This document shows positions 1-5,980 of a stretch of DNA of 8,788 nt, one piece after another. How positions within the stretch are numbered: the first letter of the stretch is position 1; each line of letters begins with the position of its first letter. Location of the stretch: positions 2,127-10,914 of the forward strand of contig MGOE01000022.1 of NCBI GenBank assembly GCA_001797035.1, in the 5' to 3' direction. The stretch comes from Chloroflexi bacterium RBG_16_72_14. Lineage in GTDB: Bacteria; Chloroflexota; Limnocylindria; Limnocylindrales; CSP1-4. A program made the translations under genes and the position numbers. The notes below the pieces were generated by a model. That model was not told the DNA's origin and searched no databases. It was given only the letters and a program-made list of their open reading frames with translations.

Positions 1-9
1 TCGCGACGC

Positions 10-1458
10 GTGGGCCGCCGACCCGCCGTCTCGGCCTGCGTCCCGGGCCTGGCGATCGCCCTCGCCGCGTGGCTCGCCATGGTCGCGGCGCCCACCGTCC
101 TGGCGGACGATCCCTCCCCGGCGCCGACCCCGCTCCTGTTCCACACCCCCCAGTACCTGGTGTGGATGGACGGGCACGCGACCTCCAACGGCCCGGTCGA
201 GGACAAGGCCTACTGGCTGTACATCGCGCCCCCGGACGAGGGCGGGACGTTCGCGGTGCCGGACGGGGGCGGCGGCACCTTCTGGTACTCGGGCCGGCTG
301 GTCGCGGGCCCGTTCGCCGGCGTGGCCGATGCGTGCCCGGCGATGCTCGCCGAGGGCATCACCAGCCTCACCGCCTGGGCCGTCGCGGCCGGCGAGGAAT
401 CACAAGTCGCCGACTGCACGCGGTACCTCGCGACGCCCACCGCCCCGGCCGCCGGGCCCGGCGACGCGGGACCGGATGGCGGCGGTGGCGAGGGGACGAC
501 GGCCACCGGCCTGCCGGGCGGCGATGACGTCGACCCCGAGGCGCTCGGGATCGCGGTCGCCCTCATCGGCCTGTTGCTGTTCGGTGGCGGCGCCCTGCTC
601 GCGACCGGCGGCGGGAGCCCGGTCACAGCCTCGGTGGGAGCCGGGACCCGCCCCGATCCTGACCCCGTGGCGTCGGCGCCCGAGCCACCGGCCCAGCCCG
701 CCGAGCCGCCGGCGGATCCGTGCGCGGACCAGGTCGCGGCGCTCGCCCGGGCCAGTGCCAGCGGCCGCTACCTCAACGACCTGCTCGCCTCGTGCCGCCG
801 GTACGAGGCGCTGCTCCAGGAGCAGATCGACGTGCTCGCCAACCTCGTGCTGCCGGGCAGCGTGATGCTCGACCTCGGGTTCGCGGCCGGGGGCCTGTCG
901 GGCGGGCTCGCCGGGCCCCTCGGCCGGAAGCTGATCGCCTCGACGACGTTCCGGGCGGCCATCGGCGAGTCGATCGCCAAGGACATCGCCAAGGAGCTCG
1001 GCAAGCAGGCACTGGGCAGCGCCGGCGGGACGTTCGACCCGGGCAAGCTGGCGCGGGAGGGCGGCAAGAGCGGCGTCAAGCAGACGCTCCTCGAGGGGAT
1101 CGAGGGCGCGATCGTCAACAGGCACTTCTTCGACTCGATCGCCCCGGGTGCCCCGACCCGCGTGTTCCGCAACGCCGGCGAGTACGCCTCGTTCCTGGGC
1201 GAGATCGAGTCCTACGCCCACGACGTGGCGACGCCGATCAAGGACGGCCTGGGCGCCCTCATCGACCTGTACGACGGCGTGTCCAGCGCGTTCGAGCTCA
1301 AGGCTCGGCTCGATCAGCTGCGGACGCTGCGCGACCGGATCGCGGACCGGCGGGTGGACCTCGAGCTGCGGTTCGAGGACGTCCTGAACGCCCAGCGCGA
1401 CGCGTCGGAGCGGCTCGCCCACTGCCGGACGATCAACGCACCCGGCTGGCGCCCGTGA
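10..1458 (+). CDS. Secreted/membrane-anchored protein of unknown function
   Basis: The protein has 482 residues and I do not recognise its family. Residues 1-32 look like a signal peptide: an Arg-bearing n-region, a hydrophobic stretch at about 13-31, and a VLA-DD cleavage site. This supports the GTG start, although the frame is open to the window edge and an upstream start cannot be excluded. Residues 35-145 form a Trp/Tyr/Gly-rich extracytoplasmic domain with Cys109 and Cys136. A Gly-rich linker leads to a clear transmembrane helix at about 177-199, then a Pro/Ala-rich linker at 211-237. The C-terminal part (238-482) is mostly helical. It has a Gly-rich hydrophobic patch at 280-305 and likely coiled-coil segments at about 255-280 and 425-470. 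The next gene begins inside its stop codon, which suggests translational coupling. The function is unknown; an envelope-associated role is inferred only from topology. Confidence 0.8.
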   Translation: MGRRPAVSACVPGLAIALAAWLAMVAAPTVLADDPSPAPTPLLFHTPQYLVWMDGHATSNGPVEDKAYWLYIAPPDEGGTFAVPDGGGGTFWYSGRLVAGPFAGVADACPAMLAEGITSLTAWAVAAGEESQVADCTRYLATPTAPAAGPGDAGPDGGGGEGTTATGLPGGDDVDPEALGIAVALIGLLLFGGGALLATGGGSPVTASVGAGTRPDPDPVASAPEPPAQPAEPPADPCADQVAALARASASGRYLNDLLASCRRYEALLQEQIDVLANLVLPGSVMLDLGFAAGGLSGGLAGPLGRKLIASTTFRAAIGESIAKDIAKELGKQALGSAGGTFDPGKLAREGGKSGVKQTLLEGIEGAIVNRHFFDSIAPGAPTRVFRNAGEYASFLGEIESYAHDVATPIKDGLGALIDLYDGVSSAFELKARLDQLRTLRDRIADRRVDLELRFEDVLNAQRDASERLAHCRTINAPGWRP

Positions 1459-2288
1459 GCCGGGCAGCGCGGACGACGCGGACGACGCTCGGCCGCCTGT
1501 CGATGCTCGCCGGGACCGGGCTCATGGCCGGCGGCCTCGCGCTCCGGCTGGGCGTCGTGGCGGTTCCCGGGGTCGGTCCGGGCGCCTCTCACGCCCCGGT
1601 CGCGGTCGCGACGGTGAGCCCGGCTGAGACGTCGACCCCGGCGCCCGACCCGGCTTCGGCGCCGCCTTCGACCCCCGCGCCCACCCCGGACCCGACCCCG
1701 GCGCCGACCCCGGCTCCATCGGCCACGCCCGACGTCACCGCCCCGCCCGGCGTCACCTGGTTCGCCGACGAGTTCGATGCCGTCGCCGCCTGGCCGACGG
1801 GTGACCTCGACTGGCTTACCGCGACCGTCGAGTTCGGCCGCTACCGCGTCGAGGCGAAGGAGACGGACCTGCCGGTGATCGTCCTCGCCGCGGCAGGCGA
1901 GGGGTCGCCCGGCGCGAATCTTGCCGTCTCGGCGGTGCTGGAAATCGGCGGGAGTGCGGATCCCAGGTCGGCTGCCGGCATCGCCCTGGAGGCGGCCGAC
2001 GGCACGCGCCTCCTCGTCCTGCTGGGCGCGGACGGACGGGTCTCCATCTACCGCGATTCGCTCGAGGCGTTCGACGGCCTGGCGTCCGGCACCATCGATC
2101 CGCCGGCCGGGCTCGTCGACCTCCGCGTCGAGCTGGCGGACGGCGTGGTCACAGCAGCCGTGGACGGCCGGCCCGTGGTGTCGGCGCGGGCGTCCGTCGA
2201 GCCCGCCGGCGTGGGGCTGGCGTTCTGGGCGGTGCTTGGTCCTGCGACCGTCAGCGTGGACCGGTACGAGCTCTGGTCGTTGCCGTGA
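1455..2288 (+). CDS. Membrane-anchored protein with PT-rich stalk and C-terminal beta-sandwich-like domain
   Basis: The protein has 277 residues if it starts at the GTG overlapping the upstream stop (GTGA, 4-nt overlap); the open frame runs further back but only as a shadow of the previous gene. The N-terminus is basic (SRAARTTRTT) and followed by a hydrophobic segment at about 13-40, giving a signal anchor or signal peptide. Residues 54-98 are a low-complexity Pro/Thr/Ala/Asp stalk typical of a wall- or surface-spanning linker. Residues 101-277 begin with TWFADEFDAVAAW and continue as alternating beta strands (GRYRVEA, GADGRVSIYR, VDLRVELADG, VSVDRYELW). The pattern resembles concanavalin-like/DUF1080-like laminin-G-type domains found at the C-termini of many Chloroflexota surface proteins. 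Such domains often bind carbohydrate or protein, but no catalytic residues are evident. Coupling to the previous gene suggests that the two products act together at the envelope. Confidence 0.8.
   Translation: MSRAARTTRTTLGRLSMLAGTGLMAGGLALRLGVVAVPGVGPGASHAPVAVATVSPAETSTPAPDPASAPPSTPAPTPDPTPAPTPAPSATPDVTAPPGVTWFADEFDAVAAWPTGDLDWLTATVEFGRYRVEAKETDLPVIVLAAAGEGSPGANLAVSAVLEIGGSADPRSAAGIALEAADGTRLLVLLGADGRVSIYRDSLEAFDGLASGTIDPPAGLVDLRVELADGVVTAAVDGRPVVSARASVEPAGVGLAFWAVLGPATVSVDRYELWSLP
1638..1732 (+). repeat. Low-complexity Pro/Thr/Ala-coding tract
   Basis: This is an imperfect tandem repeat of ccgacccc/gcgcc-type units inside the second gene, coding for alternating P-T-P-A-P-T-P-D. It makes the extended stalk between the membrane anchor and the folded domain. 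Such tracts expand and contract by slippage, so its length may vary between strains. Confidence 0.7.
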
Positions 2289-2377
2289 CCGCGGCGACAG
2301 GCTGACCGGCACTTCCGCTCCGCGACCCGGACCGCGATGCTGCTGGGTTGCGAGCCGCTCCATGACGGCGCGCAGTC

Positions 2378-2386
2378 GGGAGGTGG
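2378..2386 (+). promoter_or_regulatory. Ribosome binding site for the GlsB/YeaQ-like gene
   Basis: The sequence gggaggtgg has its GGAGG core 7 nt upstream of the GTG at 2391. It decides the start of the small membrane protein: the more upstream in-frame ATG at 2337 has no comparable site and would add a non-hydrophobic, low-quality leader. Confidence 0.7.
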
Positions 2387-2390
2387 CGGG

Positions 2391-2708
2391 GTGAGCTTCG
2401 ATCTTGGGATCCAGGGGCTGGGCATCCTGGTCGCGTGCTCGCTGGTGTTCGGCGTCGTCGCCCACGTCGTCATCGGCCGGGGGACGCGCTGGATGTGGCT
2501 CGTCGGGGCGGCCGGCTGGTTCGTCGGCGGCCTGTTCGCGAGCGAGGTGCTGTGGGGTTCGATGACGGAGGACGAGATCCAGCCGATCATCGACGGCCTG
2601 GCATTCGACGAGTCGCTGTTGGGGGGCCTCGTCCTGGGCCTTGCCGCGGTCGTCGTGGCGTGGTTCGCCACCCGGCGCACGGGACACCAGCGACCGCTCT
2701 CGTTCTGA
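2391..2708 (+). CDS. Small three-helix membrane protein, GlsB/YeaQ/YmgE-like
   Basis: The protein has 105 residues, starting at a GTG preceded by a strong Shine-Dalgarno. There are three predicted transmembrane helices: about residues 7-25 (LGILVACSLVFGVVAHVVI), 31-50 (WMWLVGAAGWFVGGLFASEV) and 79-96 (LGGLVLGLAAVVVAWFA). The last is followed by a basic tail. The arrangement of a Gly-containing first helix, a short basic turn (GRGTR), a Gly-rich second helix and a third helix after an acidic loop matches the GlsB/YeaQ/YmgE (transglycosylase-associated, general stress) family. The loop at 52-72 (MTEDEIQPIIDGLAFDES) is longer than usual for that family. The similarity is of topology and composition rather than a decisive motif. 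The gene lies 102 bp after the preceding one and is followed by a GC palindrome, so it is probably the last gene of this plus-strand run. Confidence 0.7.
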   Translation: MSFDLGIQGLGILVACSLVFGVVAHVVIGRGTRWMWLVGAAGWFVGGLFASEVLWGSMTEDEIQPIIDGLAFDESLLGGLVLGLAAVVVAWFATRRTGHQRPLSF

Positions 2709-2715
2709 CGCTTCC

Positions 2716-2733
2716 CGGCCGGGCCCGGCCGGC
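2716..2733. terminator. Perfect GC palindrome, possible bidirectional terminator
   Basis: The 18-nt sequence ccggccgggcccggccgg is its own reverse complement. It could form a 7-bp all-GC stem with a four-base loop. It lies 8 nt past the stop of the plus-strand membrane-protein gene and 20 nt before the end of the minus-strand VOC remnant, which is where a shared terminator would be expected. There is no T-tract, so intrinsic termination is uncertain. Confidence 0.4.
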
Positions 2734-2753
2734 GGCGGCCTCTGCCGACCGGG

Positions 2754-2850
2754 TCACGGCCGGTTGATGTCGACCACGCAGAAGCGGTTGCCCTCGGGGT
2801 CCGCGAGGATCACGTAGTCGGCGTCCGGCGCCATCGTGCGCCAACCGGGC
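2754..2850 (-). pseudogene. C-terminal remnant of a VOC/glyoxalase-fold protein
   Basis: The last ~30 codons of a minus-strand frame read WRTMAPDADYVILADPEGN followed by RFCVVDINRP and a stop. The ADPEGNxFCVVD signature is the characteristic final beta strand of glyoxalase/bleomycin-resistance (VOC) proteins. In this frame, upstream of about 2850 the sequence becomes the antisense of the flavodoxin gene's 3' end and no longer looks like VOC sequence. About 100 residues expected for a VOC domain are therefore missing. I infer a gene scrap left by a deletion that brought the flavodoxin gene next to it. It is unlikely to be expressed as a protein. Confidence 0.65.
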
Positions 2851-2859
2851 GAATCACCG

Positions 2860-3399
2860 TCAGGTGGTCGGAACGAAGCCCGCGACGAGGCTCGAGCCCC
2901 ACTGCTTCGCGCGGTCCGCCTCGCCGTCCCGCAGCCGCTGGTGCGTGTCGACGATGAAGCTCTCGGGTTCGGCGACCAGCGTGAACCCGTGACCACGCAG
3001 GCCCTTGGCGATGGCGCTCGATGCCCGGCCCGTGACCAGGGCCGGTCCGGGTACCCGCGTGTCGAACGCCGCCGCTCGCTTCCCATTCGCGGCCCCCTGC
3101 CCGTCGAGCCACTCCCGGATCCCGGGCCCCTGGGCCGCCGGGTCGACAGTCAGCTCGTTCCAGCCGTCGGGCTTGGCCGCGTCAGCCACGGCGCTCGCGC
3201 GCGAGGCGGCGGTGCTCATCCCGCGGGCATGGGTCGGGCCGCCCACGATCACGATGTCGGCCCAGGCCACCAGCTCGTCGCCGGCCTCGATGGCCGGCAC
3301 GACCCGGACGTCGCCGCTGGGCCGGATCCCCTCGGCGATCGCCGTCGCGACCGCGTGGGTGTTGCCGTACATGGACTCGTAGATCAAGAGCGCGCGCAT
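2860..3399 (-). CDS. Flavodoxin-domain protein
   Basis: The protein has 179 residues, starting at the ATG at 3399 with GGAG 8-11 nt upstream on the minus strand. The longer open frame upstream lacks flavodoxin-like sequence. The N-terminus is a textbook flavodoxin fold: a first strand (RALLIYES) running into the FMN phosphate-binding loop S9-M-Y-G-N-T14. Next comes the alternating strand DIVIVGGPTHARGM (48-61), whose GGPT loop contacts the isoalloxazine in family members. The strand KRAAAFDTRV (107-116) follows, and the C-terminal helix region FIVDTHQRLRDGEADRAKQW completes the fold. Its length is normal for a single-domain, FMN-binding electron carrier or flavodoxin-like oxidoreductase in the cytosol. 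The partner is unknown, as no reductase or ferredoxin gene lies nearby. Its 3' end abuts the VOC remnant. Confidence 0.88.
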   Translation of the reverse strand: MRALLIYESMYGNTHAVATAIAEGIRPSGDVRVVPAIEAGDELVAWADIVIVGGPTHARGMSTAASRASAVADAAKPDGWNELTVDPAAQGPGIREWLDGQGAANGKRAAAFDTRVPGPALVTGRASSAIAKGLRGHGFTLVAEPESFIVDTHQRLRDGEADRAKQWGSSLVAGFVPTT

Positions 3400-3511
3400 C
3401 CGTCGGTCTCCGTGCGTTCCGCGCCAGATTGCGCCACGGCCCGGCTTGCCGACAGGGCCGTCCGTCCCAACGCGGGCCGCACTCAATCCCACTCGCGCCC
3501 TGGCACGAGGA

Positions 3512-3976
3512 TCAGCTCGCTGGGGCGCCGCTCCCGCCCCTGTACGAGTACGTGATCTTCTGGCCGTCAGTCGGGGTCAGGTAGCAGGTGATCTCGCGAT
3601 CGCCCCCTTCCCAACCGTCGCGTGTGGGCGCGAAGTACGCGACGTCGATGTCGAGCCGATCCTCGACCGGCTCACCGACGTAGGACTCGAACGCCGACCC
3701 GAGGCAGTTGGACTCGACCCAGTCGCCGAACCCGAAGACCACCGGGTAGCTGTCGGCCTCGATGTTGCCGACGACGTACGCCTCGCCGTCGTGCGCCTCG
3801 GTGCACGGCTGGTGCTGGATGCTGGCCGTCGTCTCCTCGCTCGGGACATCGAAGCAGTCACCCACGCGCAGGTCCTCAGCCGCGCCCGACAACCGGTCCC
3901 GGAACAGCAGGAACCCTCCGCCGATGACGCCGACGACCACGACCGTGGCGACGAGCGAGCGCGTGGTCTGTCCCAT
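3512..3976 (-). CDS. Membrane-anchored septum-formation-like domain protein
   Basis: The protein has 154 residues. The ATG at 3976 is chosen over a farther in-frame ATG because GGAGGTG lies 6 nt upstream and the signal-anchor helix (about residues 8-25, LVATVVVVGVIGGGFLLF) then starts at the N-terminus. The extracytoplasmic domain begins LRVGDCFDV and has four cysteines (41, 58, 91, 131). The pattern VGDCF, QPCTEAHDGEAY, SNC, APTRDGWEGGDREITCYL matches the 'septum formation' domain seen in many actinobacterial and Chloroflexota membrane proteins, where two disulfides are expected. Despite the family name, a direct role in division is not established for most members. The gene is separated by 112 bp from the downstream flavodoxin on the same strand. 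Confidence 0.82.
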   Translation of the reverse strand: MGQTTRSLVATVVVVGVIGGGFLLFRDRLSGAAEDLRVGDCFDVPSEETTASIQHQPCTEAHDGEAYVVGNIEADSYPVVFGFGDWVESNCLGSAFESYVGEPVEDRLDIDVAYFAPTRDGWEGGDREITCYLTPTDGQKITYSYRGGSGAPAS

Positions 3977-3982
3977 TCCCGG

Positions 3983-3989
3983 CACCTCC
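3983..3989 (-). promoter_or_regulatory. Ribosome binding site for the septum-formation-like gene
   Basis: GGAGGTG on the minus strand is spaced 6 nt before the ATG at 3976. It fixes the start of the anchored protein and rules out the longer in-frame extension to 4048. Confidence 0.7.
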
Positions 3990-4085
3990 GAGCCATCCTC
4001 ACGCCCCGGTTTCCGGCGGAGTGTGGCGGGTCGGTGCGCGCGAAGCAAGCCTCAAACCGCGATGGCGTGGCGCCGTCGCCTGGAT

Positions 4086-4388
4086 CTATCGGGCGTCCGC
4101 GTAGGGCCTCGTGATGATCTCGAGGATGTGCCCGCTCGGGTCATCGAAGTACACGCCGCGTCCGCCGTCGTGGGTGTTGATCTCGCCCTCCAGCCGGTGA
4201 CCGGGGTCGGCCCAGTAGGCGAGCCCGCGAGCCCTGATGCGGCCGAAGATCCGGTCGAACTCGTCCTCGCCCACGAGGAAGGCGTAGTGCTGCGGCGAGG
4301 CCTCGCCCTCCAAGACATAGAAGTCCAGCGTCACCTCGTTCCCCACCTCGACACCGAGGAAGGGACCGAACGGCACCGCCTCCGGCAG
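4086..4388 (-). pseudogene. 5'-truncated VOC (glyoxalase-fold) gene
   Basis: The C-terminal ~100 residues read LPEAVPFGPFLGVEV, then VTLDFYVLEG, QHYAFLVGEDEFDRIFGRI, GLAYWADPGH, GEINTHDGGRGVYFDDPSGH and LLEI-type ILEIITRPY, ending in a stop at 4086. This is typical of VOC-superfamily proteins, including a conserved His in QHYAF and an acidic position in the last strand. Family members begin with a ~35-residue beta strand and helix carrying the first metal-binding His, normally xNHTIV-like. That segment is absent here. The frame continues upstream to 4559 as sequence with no VOC character, so a gene caller would predict a 157-aa chimera. A one-base shift at about 4391 would restore an upstream RLLG before LPEAV, hinting at a small deletion as well. 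It is most likely inactive. Confidence 0.6.
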
Positions 4389-4416
4389 CCGAGCAGCCGT
4401 CCCAAGCCCTGGCGGG

Positions 4417-4578
4417 TCAGTCGCCGACGGAAGCTCCCACTCCCAGCCTGGTGGGGCATGGGATCCCGGTCGCCGTGTGGCAGTCGTAGCCGCCAGGGTT
4501 CTCGGACAGGTCAGCGCACTGCCGCATTGGGTGCAGTTCCCAGTGATGAGGCGGAACACCCAGCGCCCGTCTGGCCAT
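4417..4578 (-). CDS. Tiny Cys/His ORF carrying the SEN-G-Y-C motif (copy D)
   Basis: This 53-residue frame starts with ATG at 4578 and lies 37 nt downstream of the lipoprotein stop on the same strand. It contains CADLSENPGGYDCHTATG followed by IPCPTRLGV. The SENPGGYxC...TG..CP pattern recurs at three other minus-strand sites in this window, which is the main reason to take the ORF seriously. The protein has four cysteines if the one at 21 is counted with 33 and 41 and His residues at 11, 12 and 34, so metal binding is conceivable. The first part may be out of frame: an alternative frame over 4525-4570 reads GRWVFRLITGNCTQCGS, which looks more protein-like and would join the motif after a 2-nt shift. 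It may therefore be a degraded gene. Function unknown. Confidence 0.35.
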   Translation of the reverse strand: MARRALGVPPHHWELHPMRQCADLSENPGGYDCHTATGIPCPTRLGVGASVGD

Positions 4579-4615
4579 TACGGCGACGAGCTGGCCAAAC
4601 CTGAGCCCCGTGGAC

Positions 4616-5173
4616 TCATGGCACCAATGGTGGAACGCGGAACTCAGGTGGGCGAGCCGGCTTCTCGGGAAGCATCGTCTTGCCCGTCGAGAGATCGGTC
4701 ACCGGGCCTGTTGCGTACCAGCCCGCATCACCGTCGGTAACCACGCATGTTGGGTTGATCCAGAGTTCGGTTGAGCCAGGCTGGGGAACCTCCGCATCGA
4801 TGGTGACAACCCACGCTGGTCCCGATTCCTTGAGTTGACGCTCCCGTCCGGTCAGCGGAACGTATCGAGCAAGGTCACCCGCAGACGGGATCTTGCCCAT
4901 GCCCGTGACCCGCTCCAGCGGAATGTGCTCGCCGATGTTGCACTTGGCGAGCACCTTGGCCGCTTCGTCTCGCGGCTTGGATGCGGAAACAGCGGCAACT
5001 GACTCGTCGATTGGCGGCTGCGTCGTGGGCTCAATCGATGGCAATGCGGCAGCCGGCGACGCTCTTGACGCGGCGGTTGGGGCGACTGATGCCCGTTGTG
5101 CTCCCGTGCAGCCGACAATCAGGAGAGCGGCGAGCGTCATCAGGGAGATCAACCTGTGCGTCCCTGTCCTCAC
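4616..5173 (-). CDS. Putative lipoprotein of unknown function
   Basis: The protein has 185 residues from the GTG at 5173; the open frame runs back to 5545 but that part reads as non-coding Arg/Pro-rich sequence. The N-terminus is a lipoprotein signal: a basic n-region (VRTGTHR), a hydrophobic core (LISLMTLAALLIV) and the lipobox LIVG-C22. Lipidation at Cys22 and anchoring to the outer face of the membrane are inferred. A low-complexity Ala/Pro/Ser/Thr linker (28-66) precedes a compact domain at about 68-165 with Cys78 and Cys143, which could pair. That domain includes WVVTIDAEVPQPGSTELWINPTC in two strands. No family is recognised. An ATG in frame at codon 12 is an alternative start but would leave too short a signal. 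The Shine-Dalgarno is weak (CGGGGCG). Confidence 0.72.
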   Translation of the reverse strand: MRTGTHRLISLMTLAALLIVGCTGAQRASVAPTAASRASPAAALPSIEPTTQPPIDESVAAVSASKPRDEAAKVLAKCNIGEHIPLERVTGMGKIPSAGDLARYVPLTGRERQLKESGPAWVVTIDAEVPQPGSTELWINPTCVVTDGDAGWYATGPVTDLSTGKTMLPEKPARPPEFRVPPLVP

Positions 5174-5421
5174 GTAGTCGCCCCGTAGCTCTGCGCGGAT
5201 GATCAGTCCGGCGACCTCGGCGTCGAAGGCGCCAGCGACGTCACCCGGGGCCGATCGGGCACGCGATTGCCTGTCGAATTGTCGCACGGGTAGGCGGGCA
5301 GGTTCCTCGCGGTCGAACGTCCGACTTGGCTTGGTCAGCCCGGAAACCAGCCGACGCAACGGTAGGCGCAGCGGGCGAGACACGGTATCGATCCCGTGTG
5401 CGATGCTGGAGTGGATTGACG
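5174..5421. other. Divergent intergenic region
   Basis: These 248 bp separate two divergently transcribed genes and should hold both promoters. I could not identify convincing -35/-10 pairs, operators or a riboswitch. The stretch around 5330-5400 is a little less GC-rich than the genes. Open frames cross it on both strands but show no coding character. Confidence 0.4.
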
Positions 5422-5688
5422 ATGAGACTCGACACTCAGGACCAGCTGACGGCCGTGGCACGCTTCCTCGACGACGCCTGGAGAGCCGTGCAGTCGGGTC
5501 GGGGGGACGTGTCGTTCGCCGTGGTTCGGGCAGCATTCGACGCATGGGCAGACGACCCTACCGAGCGCGGATGGAACCGACTCCGGGAGTCGCTGGCCCT
5601 TGCCTCCAGCGACATTGAGGCAGACCGCATCCTCGCGGATCTGACCCGATACGTTGGCCGCGTCCGAGATAACGCGCCCGAGCGGTAG
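5422..5688 (+). CDS. Small acidic hypothetical protein
   Basis: The protein has 88 residues from the ATG at 5422, with GGAG 10 nt upstream; the open frame back to 5326 has no better start. It is rich in charged residues and Ala/Arg and predicted mostly helical (QDQLTAVARFLDDAWRAV, FAVVRAAFDAWADD, WNRLRESLALASSDIEADRIL). It has no cysteine, no signal peptide and no membrane segment, so it should be cytosolic. No family is recognised. It is divergent from the lipoprotein gene and ends only 7 nt before the end of a convergent tiny ORF on the opposite strand. Confidence 0.6.
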   Translation: MRLDTQDQLTAVARFLDDAWRAVQSGRGDVSFAVVRAAFDAWADDPTERGWNRLRESLALASSDIEADRILADLTRYVGRVRDNAPER

Positions 5689-5695
5689 CCGGCTG

Positions 5696-5875
5696 TCAAC
5701 CCGCCCGAGAAACGCCGAGCCCAGAGGGGCAGCTGACCCCAGTCGAGTGGTCCGGGCAGTAGCCTCGCGGATTCTCAGCGGGACTGCTGCTCGCGTCTCG
5801 GCTACCTCGGCTCGGACGGCGCAACATGCTGTCCTCGGTGCCCGCCTTCCGCCTCATACCGGAGCCGCGCCGCAT
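5696..5875 (-). CDS. Tiny ORF carrying the EN-x-G-Y-C-P-D-H motif (copy C)
   Basis: This 59-residue frame has ATG at 5875 and TGA at 5696. The N-terminal ~30 residues are Arg/Ser-rich and unremarkable. The C-terminal part reads SPAENPRGYCPDHSTG then VSCPSGLGVSRAG. ENxxGYCPDHxTGVxxP matches the motif encoded at 7353-7454 and 8460-8558, and the CPSGLGV tail resembles CPTRLGV of copy D. At the DNA level, the plus-strand equivalent 5748-5757 (tggtccgggc) and the ttctcag at 5772-5778 line up with the same words in the other copies. The start is uncertain and no Shine-Dalgarno is obvious, so this may be a real small gene or a decayed copy. The Cys-x2-His-x5-Cys spacing could bind a metal; this is inference. 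Confidence 0.4.
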   Translation of the reverse strand: MRRGSGMRRKAGTEDSMLRRPSRGSRDASSSPAENPRGYCPDHSTGVSCPSGLGVSRAG

Positions 5876-5968
5876 CTAGGCCTTGCAGCCCACGGTGAAG
5901 CCGGACACCGCGGACATGGAGAAGGGGCCACTGGATACCCTGACGCTGTTGATGTTGCAGTCGACAGC

Positions 5969-5973
5969 GGAGG
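5969..5973 (+). promoter_or_regulatory. Ribosome binding site of the transposase
   Basis: GGAGG lies 7 nt upstream of the GTG at 5981. It decides the transposase start; the open frame extends back to 5654 but the upstream part crosses the element's left end and has no coding character. Confidence 0.65.
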
Positions 5974-5980
5974 TTCGCCT

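Noticed and set aside
400..1422. 340-codon minus-strand open frame
   Set aside because: It is a shadow of the first gene, low in hydrophobic residues and rich in repeated Arg/Glu/Gly; no recognisable domain.
1314..2687. 457-codon open frame on the minus strand
   Set aside because: It is antisense to three well-supported plus-strand genes. Its Arg/Pro/Gly/Asp-rich composition is typical of GC-rich shadow frames, and it has no domain or ribosome site.
2836..3555. 239-codon plus-strand open frame
   Set aside because: It is antisense to the flavodoxin gene, which has a clear FMN-binding loop.
5174..5545. N-terminal extension of the lipoprotein frame
   Set aside because: The extension would bury the lipoprotein signal and reads as Arg/Pro/Ser-rich sequence over the divergent promoter region; the GTG at 5173 gives a proper lipoprotein signal.
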